Positions 44,485-52,324 of a stretch of 53,698 nucleotides of DNA are shown here, piece after piece (positions within the stretch are counted from its first letter, which is position 1; every line of letters starts with the position of its first letter). Origin of the DNA: Veillonellaceae bacterium (GTDB lineage Bacteria; Bacillota; Negativicutes; Veillonellales; Negativicoccaceae). The stretch covers positions 1 to 53,698 of the forward strand of contig JALELM010000017.1 in assembly GCA_022771805.1 (NCBI GenBank), written 5' to 3'. Below the pieces are notes generated by a model. That model was not told where the DNA came from and did no database searches. It saw only the letters and a program-made list of their open reading frames with translations. The position numbers and the translations under genes are program-made.

Positions 44485-45621
44485 GTGACGGAGCTGAATT
44501 TACCGGTAGCGGGTTCTACGGCGGCCTGGGTGGATGAGATGTTATCCCGGGCGGTGGCGGCAGGGGCCAGCGATGTGCACTGGGAGCCGCAAGCGGACGG
44601 TTTGCGTGTGCGTTGGCGCGTGCACGGCCGATTGCGGGAAGTATTGCGGGCGAACTCGACACGTGCGGCGGCCGTCGTGGGAAGGATCAAAGCGATGGCG
44701 CAAATGGATATCGCGGAAAAGCGGCTGCCGGCTGACGGCAGTTGTCACATTACCGTCGGCGAGAATTCGTACGATGTGCGGATTTCCACTTTGCCGACAC
44801 TATACGGTGAAAAGGTTGTCATGCGTATTTTGGGGAATCCCATTCGGCATCCTTCCTTGGCGGAACTTGGCTTGACGGCGGAGCAGGAGAGACTGTTGCG
44901 CCGGGAGATCGGTCATGCGTACGGTTTGGTCGCGGTCGGCGGAGCGACGGGCACGGGGAAAAGCACGACGCTGTACGCCACCATACGGGAGCTGCACACC
45001 GATGAGCGGAACCTGGTCACGATTGAGGATCCGGTCGAGTATCGTCTGGACGGGGTCAGTCAGGTGCAGGTAAATGAAAAGGCGGGGCTCGACTTCAGTA
45101 CCGGCTTGCGTGCGGTGCTGCGGCAAGATCCGGATGTGATCATGGTCGGTGAGATCCGTGATGAGGAGACGGCGGAGATTGCGGTGCGGGCGGCTTTGTC
45201 GGGGCATCTGGTGTTGACGACCGTTCATGCGAACGAGGCGGCGGAAATACCGTTGCGCTTCCTGGAAATGGGTGTCCCGTCCTACTTATTGGCGGCCTCG
45301 TTGCGACTCTGCATTTCGCAGCGACTGGTGCGACTCCTGTGTCCGAACTGTGCGGCAAGGCGGGAATCGCCCGAGGGAGAGGAGCGGCGTACGGCGGTAG
45401 GTTGTGAGGTCTGTGACGGAGCGGGATACAGCGGGCGGACGGCGATTTTTTCCTTTTTGCCCGTGTCCGAGCGAATTCGCCACAGTTTGGCGGATAACGA
45501 TCGGGCGGCGTTGCGGCGATATTGTCGCGAGGAGACGCAGGGCTGTCTGGACGCGCAGACGGAAGCATTGGCCAAGTGCGGACGAATTGACTGGCGTGAG
45601 CTGGCGGAGGTCGACGGATGA
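44485..45621 (+). CDS. pilB: PilB/GspE-type assembly ATPase
   Basis: 378 aa from GTG 44485 (TGGAGG upstream). Walker A 153-161 (GATGTGKST), Asp box TIEDPVEYRLDG, Walker B VIMVGEIRDEETA, His box HLVLTTVHAN, and a zinc-binding CPNC...CEVC pair near the C-terminus as in GspE/PilB. Shorter than most PilB because the N-terminal domain (MshEN) is absent, as in ComGA-like ATPases. Powers pilus or pseudopilus extension. First gene of an 11-gene operon with tight overlaps. Confidence 0.93.
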   Translation: MTELNLPVAGSTAAWVDEMLSRAVAAGASDVHWEPQADGLRVRWRVHGRLREVLRANSTRAAAVVGRIKAMAQMDIAEKRLPADGSCHITVGENSYDVRISTLPTLYGEKVVMRILGNPIRHPSLAELGLTAEQERLLRREIGHAYGLVAVGGATGTGKSTTLYATIRELHTDERNLVTIEDPVEYRLDGVSQVQVNEKAGLDFSTGLRAVLRQDPDVIMVGEIRDEETAEIAVRAALSGHLVLTTVHANEAAEIPLRFLEMGVPSYLLAASLRLCISQRLVRLLCPNCAARRESPEGEERRTAVGCEVCDGAGYSGRTAIFSFLPVSERIRHSLADNDRAALRRYCREETQGCLDAQTEALAKCGRIDWRELAEVDG

Positions 45622-46625
45622 AGAATGTCTTGATTGCCGCACGAAATTGCGGCGCCAGCGATGTGCACGTGACACCGGGGGAGACCGTTCGGTTGCGCCG
45701 GGCGGGCAGACTGACAGATACGGAGAGCCATGTTTCGGCAGGTATGTGGGAGAACTGGTGGCGTTTGCACGCACCGGCGGACGCGGTTGCGAGGTTGGAA
45801 GCGACCGGGAATGCGGAGTTTGTCGTGCAGGATGAAAGCGGCAGGGTACGCGTGAGCTTGTACCGGGTAGGAGGGAAAATACTCGGTGCGTTACGGTTGT
45901 TGCCTGCGCCGGAGACGTTGCCGCCGGAGCCGGAACCCGAATTCATCGCCTCCGTCGCCGCTTTGCGAGACGGATTGGTGCTGATCGGCGGCACGACCGG
46001 CAGCGGCAAGACGACGACATTGTTGCGAATTCTGCAATACATGAACGAGCATACGGCGCGGCATATCATCACGCTGGAGGATCCGCCGGAAATGCTGCTG
46101 CATTCGTGTCGGTCCTGTATTCGTCAGCGAACCGTCGGCTCGGATACGCCGAGTTTTCAGGCGGGGCTGTTGGCGGCGCTGCGGGAGGATCCGGATGTGA
46201 TCGTCCTTGGCGAGTTGCGTACCGCGGAAACGCTGGCAAGTGCGCTGCTGGCCGCGGAAACGGGGCATCTCGTATTGGCGACGGTGCACGGAAATACACT
46301 GACGGGTTTGATCGGTCGTATCGTTCACGCCTTTCCCGAAGCCGCACAGGAAGAGGTGCGGTACCAGTTGGCGCAGGTGGTGCGCCTGCTGGCGGTTCAG
46401 CGCTGGGTGGAAACGGAGCGGGAACGGGTGCTGCTGCGCTCCTATGTGCGGTGGAGTCCGGCGTTTGCTACCTTGGTGCGTGACGGGAAAGAAATCCAAC
46501 TGCGTTCGTATCTGCAAACGGCGGGAGACGGTGCGCGCAGCTTTGCAAAAGCGGCGCAGCTGGCGGCAGCACGGACGACGGATACTGAATTGGTGCGAGC
46601 CTTGCGGGCGGTGACGGACGAATGA
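45618..46625 (+). CDS. PilT-like retraction ATPase
   Basis: 335 aa, ATGA overlap with pilB. Starts with the GASDVHVTPGETVRLRRAGRL segment of the PilT N-domain. Walker A 124-133 (GGTTGSGKTT), Asp box ITLEDPPEML, Walker B VIVLGELRTAET (usual GEMRDLET), His box HLVLATVHGNT. Likely disassembles the pilus. The Walker B/arginine region departs slightly from classical PilT, so it could be a PilT-like variant such as PilU or a dedicated paralogue. Confidence 0.85.
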   Translation: MKNVLIAARNCGASDVHVTPGETVRLRRAGRLTDTESHVSAGMWENWWRLHAPADAVARLEATGNAEFVVQDESGRVRVSLYRVGGKILGALRLLPAPETLPPEPEPEFIASVAALRDGLVLIGGTTGSGKTTTLLRILQYMNEHTARHIITLEDPPEMLLHSCRSCIRQRTVGSDTPSFQAGLLAALREDPDVIVLGELRTAETLASALLAAETGHLVLATVHGNTLTGLIGRIVHAFPEAAQEEVRYQLAQVVRLLAVQRWVETERERVLLRSYVRWSPAFATLVRDGKEIQLRSYLQTAGDGARSFAKAAQLAAARTTDTELVRALRAVTDE

Positions 46626-47809
46626 AACATTTCCGGTATCGCGTGTTTGTAACGGCGACAGGCAGGAAAGAAGAAGGAACGCTTGCGGCGGATACCATGG
46701 CGGCCGCGGCAGCGGCCTTGCGGGAGCGCGGTTGCTATATTATCCGACTGACTTCGGCGCGGGAGCCGAGCGGTTGGATGATCCGCCGGCGCTCGCTTGC
46801 CCGGGAAGAGGAGTGGGCGCTGCTGGCAAAGCAGTTGGCGGCGCTGTTGCATGCCGGCATTGATGTGGTAACGGCGCTGCATCTGTTGGCACACGGGCGC
46901 CGCGAACGTCTGGGCAAGGCGCTGCGAACCGCCGCAACGGAAGTGGCGGGCGGCTCGTCGCTGGCAGCGGCATTGGCGGTGCAAGATGTACCGCCGCTGT
47001 TGGTGCAGTTGGTAGCGGCAGGAGAAGCCGGCGGTGTATTGGCGGAGAATCTTGTGTACGCGGACACCTACTATCGCATGCGCGCAAAGTTGCGGCGCAC
47101 TTGGCAAGAAGCTTTGGCATATCCGGCGTTGGTAATGCTGTTGGCCGCTGCTGTCGGGCTGCTTTCCGTATATGTGATTCTGCCCGTTTTTGCCGATATG
47201 TTTGCCAATCTCGGCACGACTCCGACCGGCTTGACGGCAATCGTTTTGGCTGCGGCGGCATTTGCCGGTGAGGCGTTGCCGTGGCTGCTCGGGCTGGTTA
47301 TCTGCCTGATTTTGGGCGGCGGATATGCGCTCCGAACAGCGCGCGGCGGCAAGTATCTTGCCAAGCAGGGGCTGCGGTTGCGACTGTATCGCTACTTGCT
47401 TTGCGCCCGCTTGGCGCGGGTGCAGTCATTGCTTTTGCGCAGCGGACTGGACTTTACGGAATCGTTGCGCTTGTCTGCGGCTACGGCGGACAGCTACACA
47501 CAAGAACGGTTCGCTCAGGCGCAGGCGCTGATCCTGGGCGGCAGAGATCCCGCGGAGGCGTTTCGGCAAACCGGTTGGCGTGAGGAAGTCTGGCTGCATA
47601 TGCTGAAAATCGGCACGGAAAGCGGGAACCTTGCGGAATTGTTGCAGGATACCGCTTTGTATTACGAAGCGGAGAATGCCCGCCTGATCCGGCGGTATCG
47701 GACTTGGCTCGGGCCGCTTGTGTTGCTGTTTGTCGGACTGTGGGTCGGCGTTTTGTTATACAGTCTGGTGTTGCCGATTATGGATGCAATACTGTCGTTG
47801 GAAGGATAG
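46622..47809 (+). CDS. pilC: PilC/GspF inner-membrane platform protein
   Basis: 395 aa with three membrane segments and two GspF domains. The N-terminal short domain (RYRVFVTATGRKEEGTLAADTMAAA) is typical, followed by LAKQLAALLHAGIDVVTALHLL and, in the second repeat, RVQSLLLRSGLDFTESLRLS. C-terminal hydrophobic LGPLVLLFVGLWVGVLLYSLVLP. Rotor-like platform between the ATPases and pilins. Confidence 0.93.
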   Translation: MKHFRYRVFVTATGRKEEGTLAADTMAAAAAALRERGCYIIRLTSAREPSGWMIRRRSLAREEEWALLAKQLAALLHAGIDVVTALHLLAHGRRERLGKALRTAATEVAGGSSLAAALAVQDVPPLLVQLVAAGEAGGVLAENLVYADTYYRMRAKLRRTWQEALAYPALVMLLAAAVGLLSVYVILPVFADMFANLGTTPTGLTAIVLAAAAFAGEALPWLLGLVICLILGGGYALRTARGGKYLAKQGLRLRLYRYLLCARLARVQSLLLRSGLDFTESLRLSAATADSYTQERFAQAQALILGGRDPAEAFRQTGWREEVWLHMLKIGTESGNLAELLQDTALYYEAENARLIRRYRTWLGPLVLLFVGLWVGVLLYSLVLPIMDAILSLEG

Positions 47810-47819
47810 GAGTGTAAAT

Positions 47820-48200
47820 ATGAAACGGTTTCGCAAGAAAAATGCGGGTTTTACTCTGGTGGAATTACTGATCGTTATTGCGATTGTCGGTGTTTTGGCA
47901 ACGGTGGCCGTGCCTCGTTTGAGCGGTACGGCGGAACGGGCGCGGGTGGCGAAGATTCAGGCGGATTTGCACACATTGGCGGTAGCGACGACGATGTATG
48001 AAGCGGATTACGGGAAGCTGCCGACTTCGCTGAACGATCTGGTCAAAACGAACGATCCGGAACACAGCTATTTGCAAGCGATACCGGAGGCTCCGGAGGG
48101 CACTGGCTATGATGTGAGCAAGCTGGCAACGACAGGAGAGATTACTTGTACGTATAAGGGAGAAACATATTCTTCCTTCGGCGGCAAGCGTAAACCGTAA
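47820..48200 (+). CDS. Major type IV pilin / GspG-like pseudopilin
   Basis: 126 aa from ATG 47820 (AGGAG upstream). Class III signal with cleavage after Gly10 (KKNAG-FTLVELLIVIAIVG), Glu at +5. Then AKIQADLHTLAVATTMYEADYGKLPTSLNDL and a C-terminal YKGETYSSFGGKRKP resembling GspG/PulG rather than thick-pilus PilA. Probable main subunit. Confidence 0.92.
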   Translation: MKRFRKKNAGFTLVELLIVIAIVGVLATVAVPRLSGTAERARVAKIQADLHTLAVATTMYEADYGKLPTSLNDLVKTNDPEHSYLQAIPEAPEGTGYDVSKLATTGEITCTYKGETYSSFGGKRKP

Positions 48201-48809
48201 ATGGAGATATTGCTCGGTGCGGCGTACGGCTGGGGATTGCTGCAAATCGCTTACCGGTTGGCATATCACTATCGGCAGGCTCATGCGGAATGGTGGGAAG
48301 AAACTTGTCCGGAGCCGCCGGAAGCACCTGTATGGGTGCAGGCGGTGAGTTTGGCGGGAGGTGCTGTAGCGGGAGCTTGGAGCGGCAGTGCGGAAGAAGC
48401 GTTTCTGGTGCTCTTGTGGCTCGGCGCGTTGCTGACTGCGGCGGTGGCAGATGCCTGCTGGTTCGTGTTGCCGCGGCGCTACAGCCTGATCATTGCCTTG
48501 CTCGGTGCCGTTCGTGCCGGCAGCTTGGGAATCTGGTGGGAGGTATTGCCGGCGGCGGTAGTTATGGGTCTGCTTGCGTGGGGGCTGTACGGTCTTGCGC
48601 GCGGCGGTATGGGGGCCGGTGATATTTGGTTTGTCGCGGCTCTGGCGATGTGGACGGGGCTCGACGGTGCCTTGTCGGCCTGTTGGCTGGCGACGCTGGC
48701 GGCGTTGGCGTACTGGCTGATTTGTCGCCGGCGAGGTCGCTTCGTGCGGGCGATTCCCTTCGGTCCGTTTCTGGCGGCAGGGTTTTACTGTATGTATTGG
48801 TATGGCTAG
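48201..48809 (+). CDS. Prepilin peptidase (A24 family), short form
   Basis: 202 aa, starting directly after the pilin stop. Six to seven hydrophobic segments. The two catalytic aspartates are Asp84 (AVADACWFVLPRRYS) and Asp141 (GGMGAGD). The N-terminal methyltransferase domain with its four cysteines is missing, so it may only cleave, like archaeal or TapD-short types. Processes the pilins of this operon. Confidence 0.88.
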   Translation: MEILLGAAYGWGLLQIAYRLAYHYRQAHAEWWEETCPEPPEAPVWVQAVSLAGGAVAGAWSGSAEEAFLVLLWLGALLTAAVADACWFVLPRRYSLIIALLGAVRAGSLGIWWEVLPAAVVMGLLAWGLYGLARGGMGAGDIWFVAALAMWTGLDGALSACWLATLAALAYWLICRRRGRFVRAIPFGPFLAAGFYCMYWYG

Positions 48810-48824
48810 AGAAAGGTACGGTCT

Positions 48825-49283
48825 ATGCGGAGACGAGCGGGGTTCTTGCTTTGGGAGATGCTGATACTTTGCGTGATGATCGGTGTTTTGTGTACGCTCG
48901 GAGCCGTTCGCTGGCAGGCTTGGCAGACGGAACGCAGGCTGACGTTTGCCGCCTATGAAGTGGCGGAGACGTTGCGCTACGCACAACGCCTGGCACAGGA
49001 CACTTCCGGCGGCGGCGTACCGGAGTTTTCTTTCGGCGCGGTGAATCTGGGCGGCGAGAATTATTACTACGTGAGTCGTAACCGCGCCTCGCCGGCACGA
49101 AAACATTACCTTGCGGAAGGGATTTCCTTTGCCGTTCCGGGAAATCAATTGATTGCTTTTCGGCGAGACGGGCGGCCGGGGTTTTCGGCGACCGGCGGCT
49201 ATCGCATTGTCCTGGTGGCGAAGAACGGTGCCCGGCGTGCGGTGATCATCAGTGCACAGACGGGGCGGGTGAGAACGGAATGA
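48825..49283 (+). CDS. Minor pseudopilin, GspH/FimU-like
   Basis: 152 aa from ATG 48825. Class III signal with cleavage after Gly6 (MRRRAG-FLLWEMLILCVMIG), Glu at +5. Central helix WQTERRLTFAAYEVAETLRYAQRLAQD is the GspH-type pattern. C-terminal beta strands follow. Overlaps the next gene by 4 bases. Confidence 0.82.
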   Translation: MRRRAGFLLWEMLILCVMIGVLCTLGAVRWQAWQTERRLTFAAYEVAETLRYAQRLAQDTSGGGVPEFSFGAVNLGGENYYYVSRNRASPARKHYLAEGISFAVPGNQLIAFRRDGRPGFSATGGYRIVLVAKNGARRAVIISAQTGRVRTE

Positions 49284-49645
49284 GGAAGAAAGCGGGCTTT
49301 CTCTTGCCGACAGTCCTGGTGGCATTGCTGGCTTGGGTGAGTTTAGCCGCTGCCGGCACTTTGGGAATACGGCTCTTGGCTCATTTGCACATGTCGGCGC
49401 GCTTGGCACTGGGGCGGCAGGCTTTGTTGGAGGAGACAGCGGAACGGATAAAAAGCGAATCGGCCGTCATGCTGCCGCCGGCGCGGGAAGAAGAATGCGA
49501 ACGGGACGGGCACTTGTATCGGCTGAGGGCGGCTCGGCTGTATCGGTCGCAAGAAGCTCCCGTTTGGGCATATCGAATCGAGGTGGACGATGGTCGGAAA
49601 AGCAATGCCGTCACGCTCTGGCTACCCGCACAAGCCCGAAACTGA
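49280..49645 (+). CDS. Minor pseudopilin-like protein
   Basis: 121 aa. N-terminus MRKKAG-FLLPTVLVALLAWVS has a prepilin-type cleavage site but Thr instead of Glu at +5, as in tip pseudopilins. Short basic and acidic C-terminal half, ending AVTLWLPAQARN. PilV/GspI-like by order, but not assignable by sequence. Confidence 0.7.
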   Translation: MRKKAGFLLPTVLVALLAWVSLAAAGTLGIRLLAHLHMSARLALGRQALLEETAERIKSESAVMLPPAREEECERDGHLYRLRAARLYRSQEAPVWAYRIEVDDGRKSNAVTLWLPAQARN

Positions 49646-50129
49646 ACTGCGTACAGGTTGGATATTGGCGGAATTTCTTATTTCCTTGGGAATTGTGGTC
49701 TTGCTGAGTATGGTGTTTGCCGCTTGGATGCAAGCAGCCGTCGGTCGTATCGCGAAGGATGTGCAGGGGCTACGAGTGATTGCGGAGACGCGCTACATTC
49801 ACAGCACGATACAGGCATATTGGCGGCGCAGCACCGTGCTGTCTCCTCCGGGGCCGCAGAAGCGTTGCGATTTTCGTACGCCGGAAGGTTTGCGCCACGG
49901 CATTTCCGTTTCCTACGGAGCCTGGCTTTTTCTGGAAGGCGGCCAGCGCCAGCCGTTAAGCACAACGCAAGCGCGGTGGTCGAAAGAAAGCATGCTGACT
50001 GTGGAGGAGGGCGGGCTGTTGCAATACCGCTTCGGCTGGTATCAGGGGACACGGCATTGGAACATACAGTCCGCCGTTTGTCCTTATGAGCGCGTGTATC
50101 CGCAGGGGGTTCCGTATGCGTTCCGCTAA
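49590..50129 (+). CDS. Minor pseudopilin-like protein, GspJ/PilW-like
   Basis: 179 aa, overlapping the previous gene by 56 bases. ATG 49590 follows GAGGTGGA. A long hydrophilic leader (about 24 residues) precedes the cleavage site RTG-WILAEFLISLGIVVLLS with Glu at +5. The body contains VQGLRVIAETRYIHSTIQAYW and is otherwise unassigned. GspJ/PilW by position. Confidence 0.72.
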   Translation: MVGKAMPSRSGYPHKPETELRTGWILAEFLISLGIVVLLSMVFAAWMQAAVGRIAKDVQGLRVIAETRYIHSTIQAYWRRSTVLSPPGPQKRCDFRTPEGLRHGISVSYGAWLFLEGGQRQPLSTTQARWSKESMLTVEEGGLLQYRFGWYQGTRHWNIQSAVCPYERVYPQGVPYAFR

Positions 50130-50511
50130 TCGGGGGAGCATGGGGCTGTGGTGGCTGCTTGTCATGCTCGTGGTCTTGTTGCTGCTCGGCATGGCCTTGG
50201 CCATCGGCGAGCGGGAGTGTGAACAGGAGCGGGAGGCGTTTCGCGCTTTGGCGCGCCGTTACGCAGTGGAGAGCGGGCTGAACTGGGCCTTGTCCTATAC
50301 GCATGTGCACGGTTTGCCGACAAGCGTAGAGGAACATATTTTACAGATTGATGAGCAGCAGGTGCGCGTGCGCCGGCGGCCGTTGAGCGACTCCGAAGCG
50401 CGGCTGGAATCACGCGCGGAGACAAACGAGGTTTCGTTGCGATTAAAGGTAGCGGTGGAACGCCGGGACAACGGCGAGTATGAAGTGCGGATTACGGGTA
50501 CGACATGGTAA
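50116..50511 (+). CDS. PilX/GspK-like membrane-anchored protein
   Basis: 131 aa from ATG 50116 (AGGGGG six bases upstream), chosen over ATG 50086. N-terminal ANRGSMGLWWLLVMLVVLLLLGMALAIGE (quoted in part) lacks Glu at +5, as in PilX/GspK tip proteins. The helix AFRALARRYAVESGLNWALSY matches the PilX-type 'YxAESGL' pattern. Confidence 0.75.
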   Translation: MRSANRGSMGLWWLLVMLVVLLLLGMALAIGERECEQEREAFRALARRYAVESGLNWALSYTHVHGLPTSVEEHILQIDEQQVRVRRRPLSDSEARLESRAETNEVSLRLKVAVERRDNGEYEVRITGTTW

Positions 50512-51797
50512 ATTATCGGGAAATACATTGGCAATGGCCGTGGCAACGGAGAAGCGAGAACCCGCTGCCGTTTTGGGCGGAGCGGATCCGGGACGGGGTG
50601 TGGATATACCCGGCGGCCGACGGTTGGCACGGCAGACAGGGAAAGGCGGCTGAGGTGTTTGCCGCCGCGATGCGGCCGGCAGGCGAGCCGGTCGCAATGC
50701 TGCTGCCGGAGACGGAAGTGTTGCGTTGCGTCGAAGAATTGCCGGATGTTACGGAGGACGAACTGGCGGGAATCATTCGTTGGGAGCGGGACAGTTGGTT
50801 CCCCGATCTGGAAAAACCGCTGCTGCGGAAACAATGCCTGCACAGGGAAAACGGGCATTGTTTGTGGGAATTTGCCGCCGTGGAGTCGGAACGCTTGCCG
50901 CAGACCGTTTGGTTGCCCGAAACGACACCGCGGGTGTACGTGACGGAGCGCGATGCATTGGCCTATGCGCTGCCGGCGGGGACAGGCGCGGTGGTATGTG
51001 CGGATGCGGAACCGAGGCAATTGCACCGCTACGAAAACTATGTCTGCACGGGAAGCGAGGTGTTGCCGCAGGATTTGCCGCCGGCGAAGATCGCGGCGAT
51101 TTGCGGCGGAACAGGTTGGTATGTACACACTGGCTCTGAGGCAAAGCGAGAGGAATACCTGGCGGCAGGTGCGAGCCGCTTTCTGTGTACGGTGGCTTGG
51201 GAGCCGAGTGCGGACGGCATCGAGGCGTGGCAAGCCGCAGACTACCTGGCCGTGGCAGTCGGCTATGCCGCGGCAAGAGCCCCTCTGCGTTGGGAAACAG
51301 GGACGGGGCGGCGCGCGGCGTTTTGTTTGCAGGGGCGTGCCCTGCGTTCGGCGGCAGGTGTGGTGATGGGGATTTGCGTGTTGGCCGGGATGTATGCAGC
51401 CGGCGGCCGGCAGGAATATGCGACGGCGCGTGAGATGTATTCGGCGCAGGAAGAAGTGCGGATTCGCTTGACAAGCCTGCAGGCGGCCGAGCGGAAATAC
51501 CTGGCGACAGCGGCTACGGTGCGACGGCAGCCGGCACGCAGCACACTGCTGGTTATCTTGGCCGATTCGGCCCCGGCGGGGATCACTTTTCAGGAGTTAC
51601 AGGCGGAAGGCGGCCGAGCGGTACTGAAAGGAGCGTTTACCGATTTGGAGGAGCTGCAGCAGTGGCAGTCCTATTTGCGACAGCGCCTGCAGACGGAAGT
51701 GCGCCTGAAGTATGAACGCAACCAAGGTAACGGCGGTACTTTTTTGTTGAATTGGAGTGAGGTACGGGATGCGGAAGATCTCAATCCCGCCGAATAA
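50505..51797 (+). CDS. PilM-PilN fusion (GspL-like)
   Basis: 430 aa. The cytoplasmic N-terminal part (1-270) has PilM/actin-like features: VAMLLPETEVLRCVEELPDVTEDELAGIIRWE, GAVVCADAEPRQLHRYENYV and ADYLAVAVGYAAA. One membrane segment at about 283-300, then a periplasmic PilN-like part (AREMYSAQEEVRIRLTSLQAAERKYL; LLVILADSAPAGITFQEL; LEELQQWQSYLRQ). PilM and PilN are usually separate; the fused form has the layout of GspL. Pairs with the next, PilO-like protein to link the inner-membrane platform to an outer-membrane secretin. Confidence 0.85.
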   Translation: MVNYREIHWQWPWQRRSENPLPFWAERIRDGVWIYPAADGWHGRQGKAAEVFAAAMRPAGEPVAMLLPETEVLRCVEELPDVTEDELAGIIRWERDSWFPDLEKPLLRKQCLHRENGHCLWEFAAVESERLPQTVWLPETTPRVYVTERDALAYALPAGTGAVVCADAEPRQLHRYENYVCTGSEVLPQDLPPAKIAAICGGTGWYVHTGSEAKREEYLAAGASRFLCTVAWEPSADGIEAWQAADYLAVAVGYAAARAPLRWETGTGRRAAFCLQGRALRSAAGVVMGICVLAGMYAAGGRQEYATAREMYSAQEEVRIRLTSLQAAERKYLATAATVRRQPARSTLLVILADSAPAGITFQELQAEGGRAVLKGAFTDLEELQQWQSYLRQRLQTEVRLKYERNQGNGGTFLLNWSEVRDAEDLNPAE

Positions 51798-52233
51798 TCG
51801 GTTGCACTTACTTTGCCTGACAGTATTAGCGGCGGCAGGCATTGTCGGCGGCGCGTATACTTTGGGCGTGCATTGGCGCGAGGAAGCGGCGGCGCTGCAG
51901 GCAAGAGCGGAGCGGGAGCGAGCCGTCCTAGCTTTGTACGAGGAAAGAGCGGCGGCTCGTCGGCCGAGAAAGAGTCAAGACGTGATCGCACCGGAAGAAT
52001 TTCACGTGCAGTTGCTCGGCAGGGAAGACCTTGCGGAAGGGAAAGGCGGTAGCGAATACCTTTTGCTCGGCCGATATACGGATTTAGTGGAATTGCTGGC
52101 CGCATGGGAAGGCGGGCCGCCGCTGCGGCAAATCGAAATAGTCAGTTTGACGGGACAAAGCGGCGAGACCTGTTTGCTGCGAATGCGTGTGTCGGATTCT
52201 GCCGAGACTATGCCGCAGACAGAAGATGCATAA
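51769..52233 (+). CDS. PilO/GspM-like protein
   Basis: 154 aa from ATG 51769 (GAGGT upstream), overlapping the fusion gene by 29 bases. Short cytoplasmic tail, one membrane segment (LHLLCLTVLAAAGIVGGAYTL), coiled coil (REEAAALQARAERERAVLALYEE, quoted in part), then a ferredoxin-like domain (YLLLGRYTDLVELLAAWE; LRQIEIVSLTG). Last gene of the operon. No PilQ/GspD secretin gene follows. Confidence 0.8.
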   Translation: MRKISIPPNNRLHLLCLTVLAAAGIVGGAYTLGVHWREEAAALQARAERERAVLALYEERAAARRPRKSQDVIAPEEFHVQLLGREDLAEGKGGSEYLLLGRYTDLVELLAAWEGGPPLRQIEIVSLTGQSGETCLLRMRVSDSAETMPQTEDA

Positions 52234-52240
52234 TAAAGTA

Positions 52241-52249
52241 TGATATAAT
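52241..52249 (+). promoter_or_regulatory. Extended -10 promoter of the cation transporter
   Basis: TGA-TATAAT; no good -35. The transcript would start just before the hairpin at 52258-52278. Confidence 0.6.
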
Positions 52250-52257
52250 AAAAACAA

Positions 52258-52278
52258 GCACAAAGGGGGAATTTGTGC
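52258..52278 (+). other. 5'-end leader hairpin
   Basis: GCACAAA-GGGGGAA-TTTGTGC: a perfect 7-bp stem whose loop is purine-rich and resembles a Shine-Dalgarno. No T run, so not a terminator. Confidence 0.6.
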
Positions 52279-52288
52279 CGAGGGGTAA

Positions 52289-52324
52289 ATGATGAAAAGG
52301 ATGAGTGGGAATGGCCGGCGGTAG
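52289..52324 (+). CDS. Possible 11-residue leader peptide
   Basis: GAGGGG (52280-52285) precedes ATG 52289, encoding MMKRMSGNGRR then TAG 52322. It overlaps the start of the cation transporter gene (52311) in another frame, so ribosomes ending here could re-initiate there. Unproven. Confidence 0.3.
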   Translation: MMKRMSGNGRR

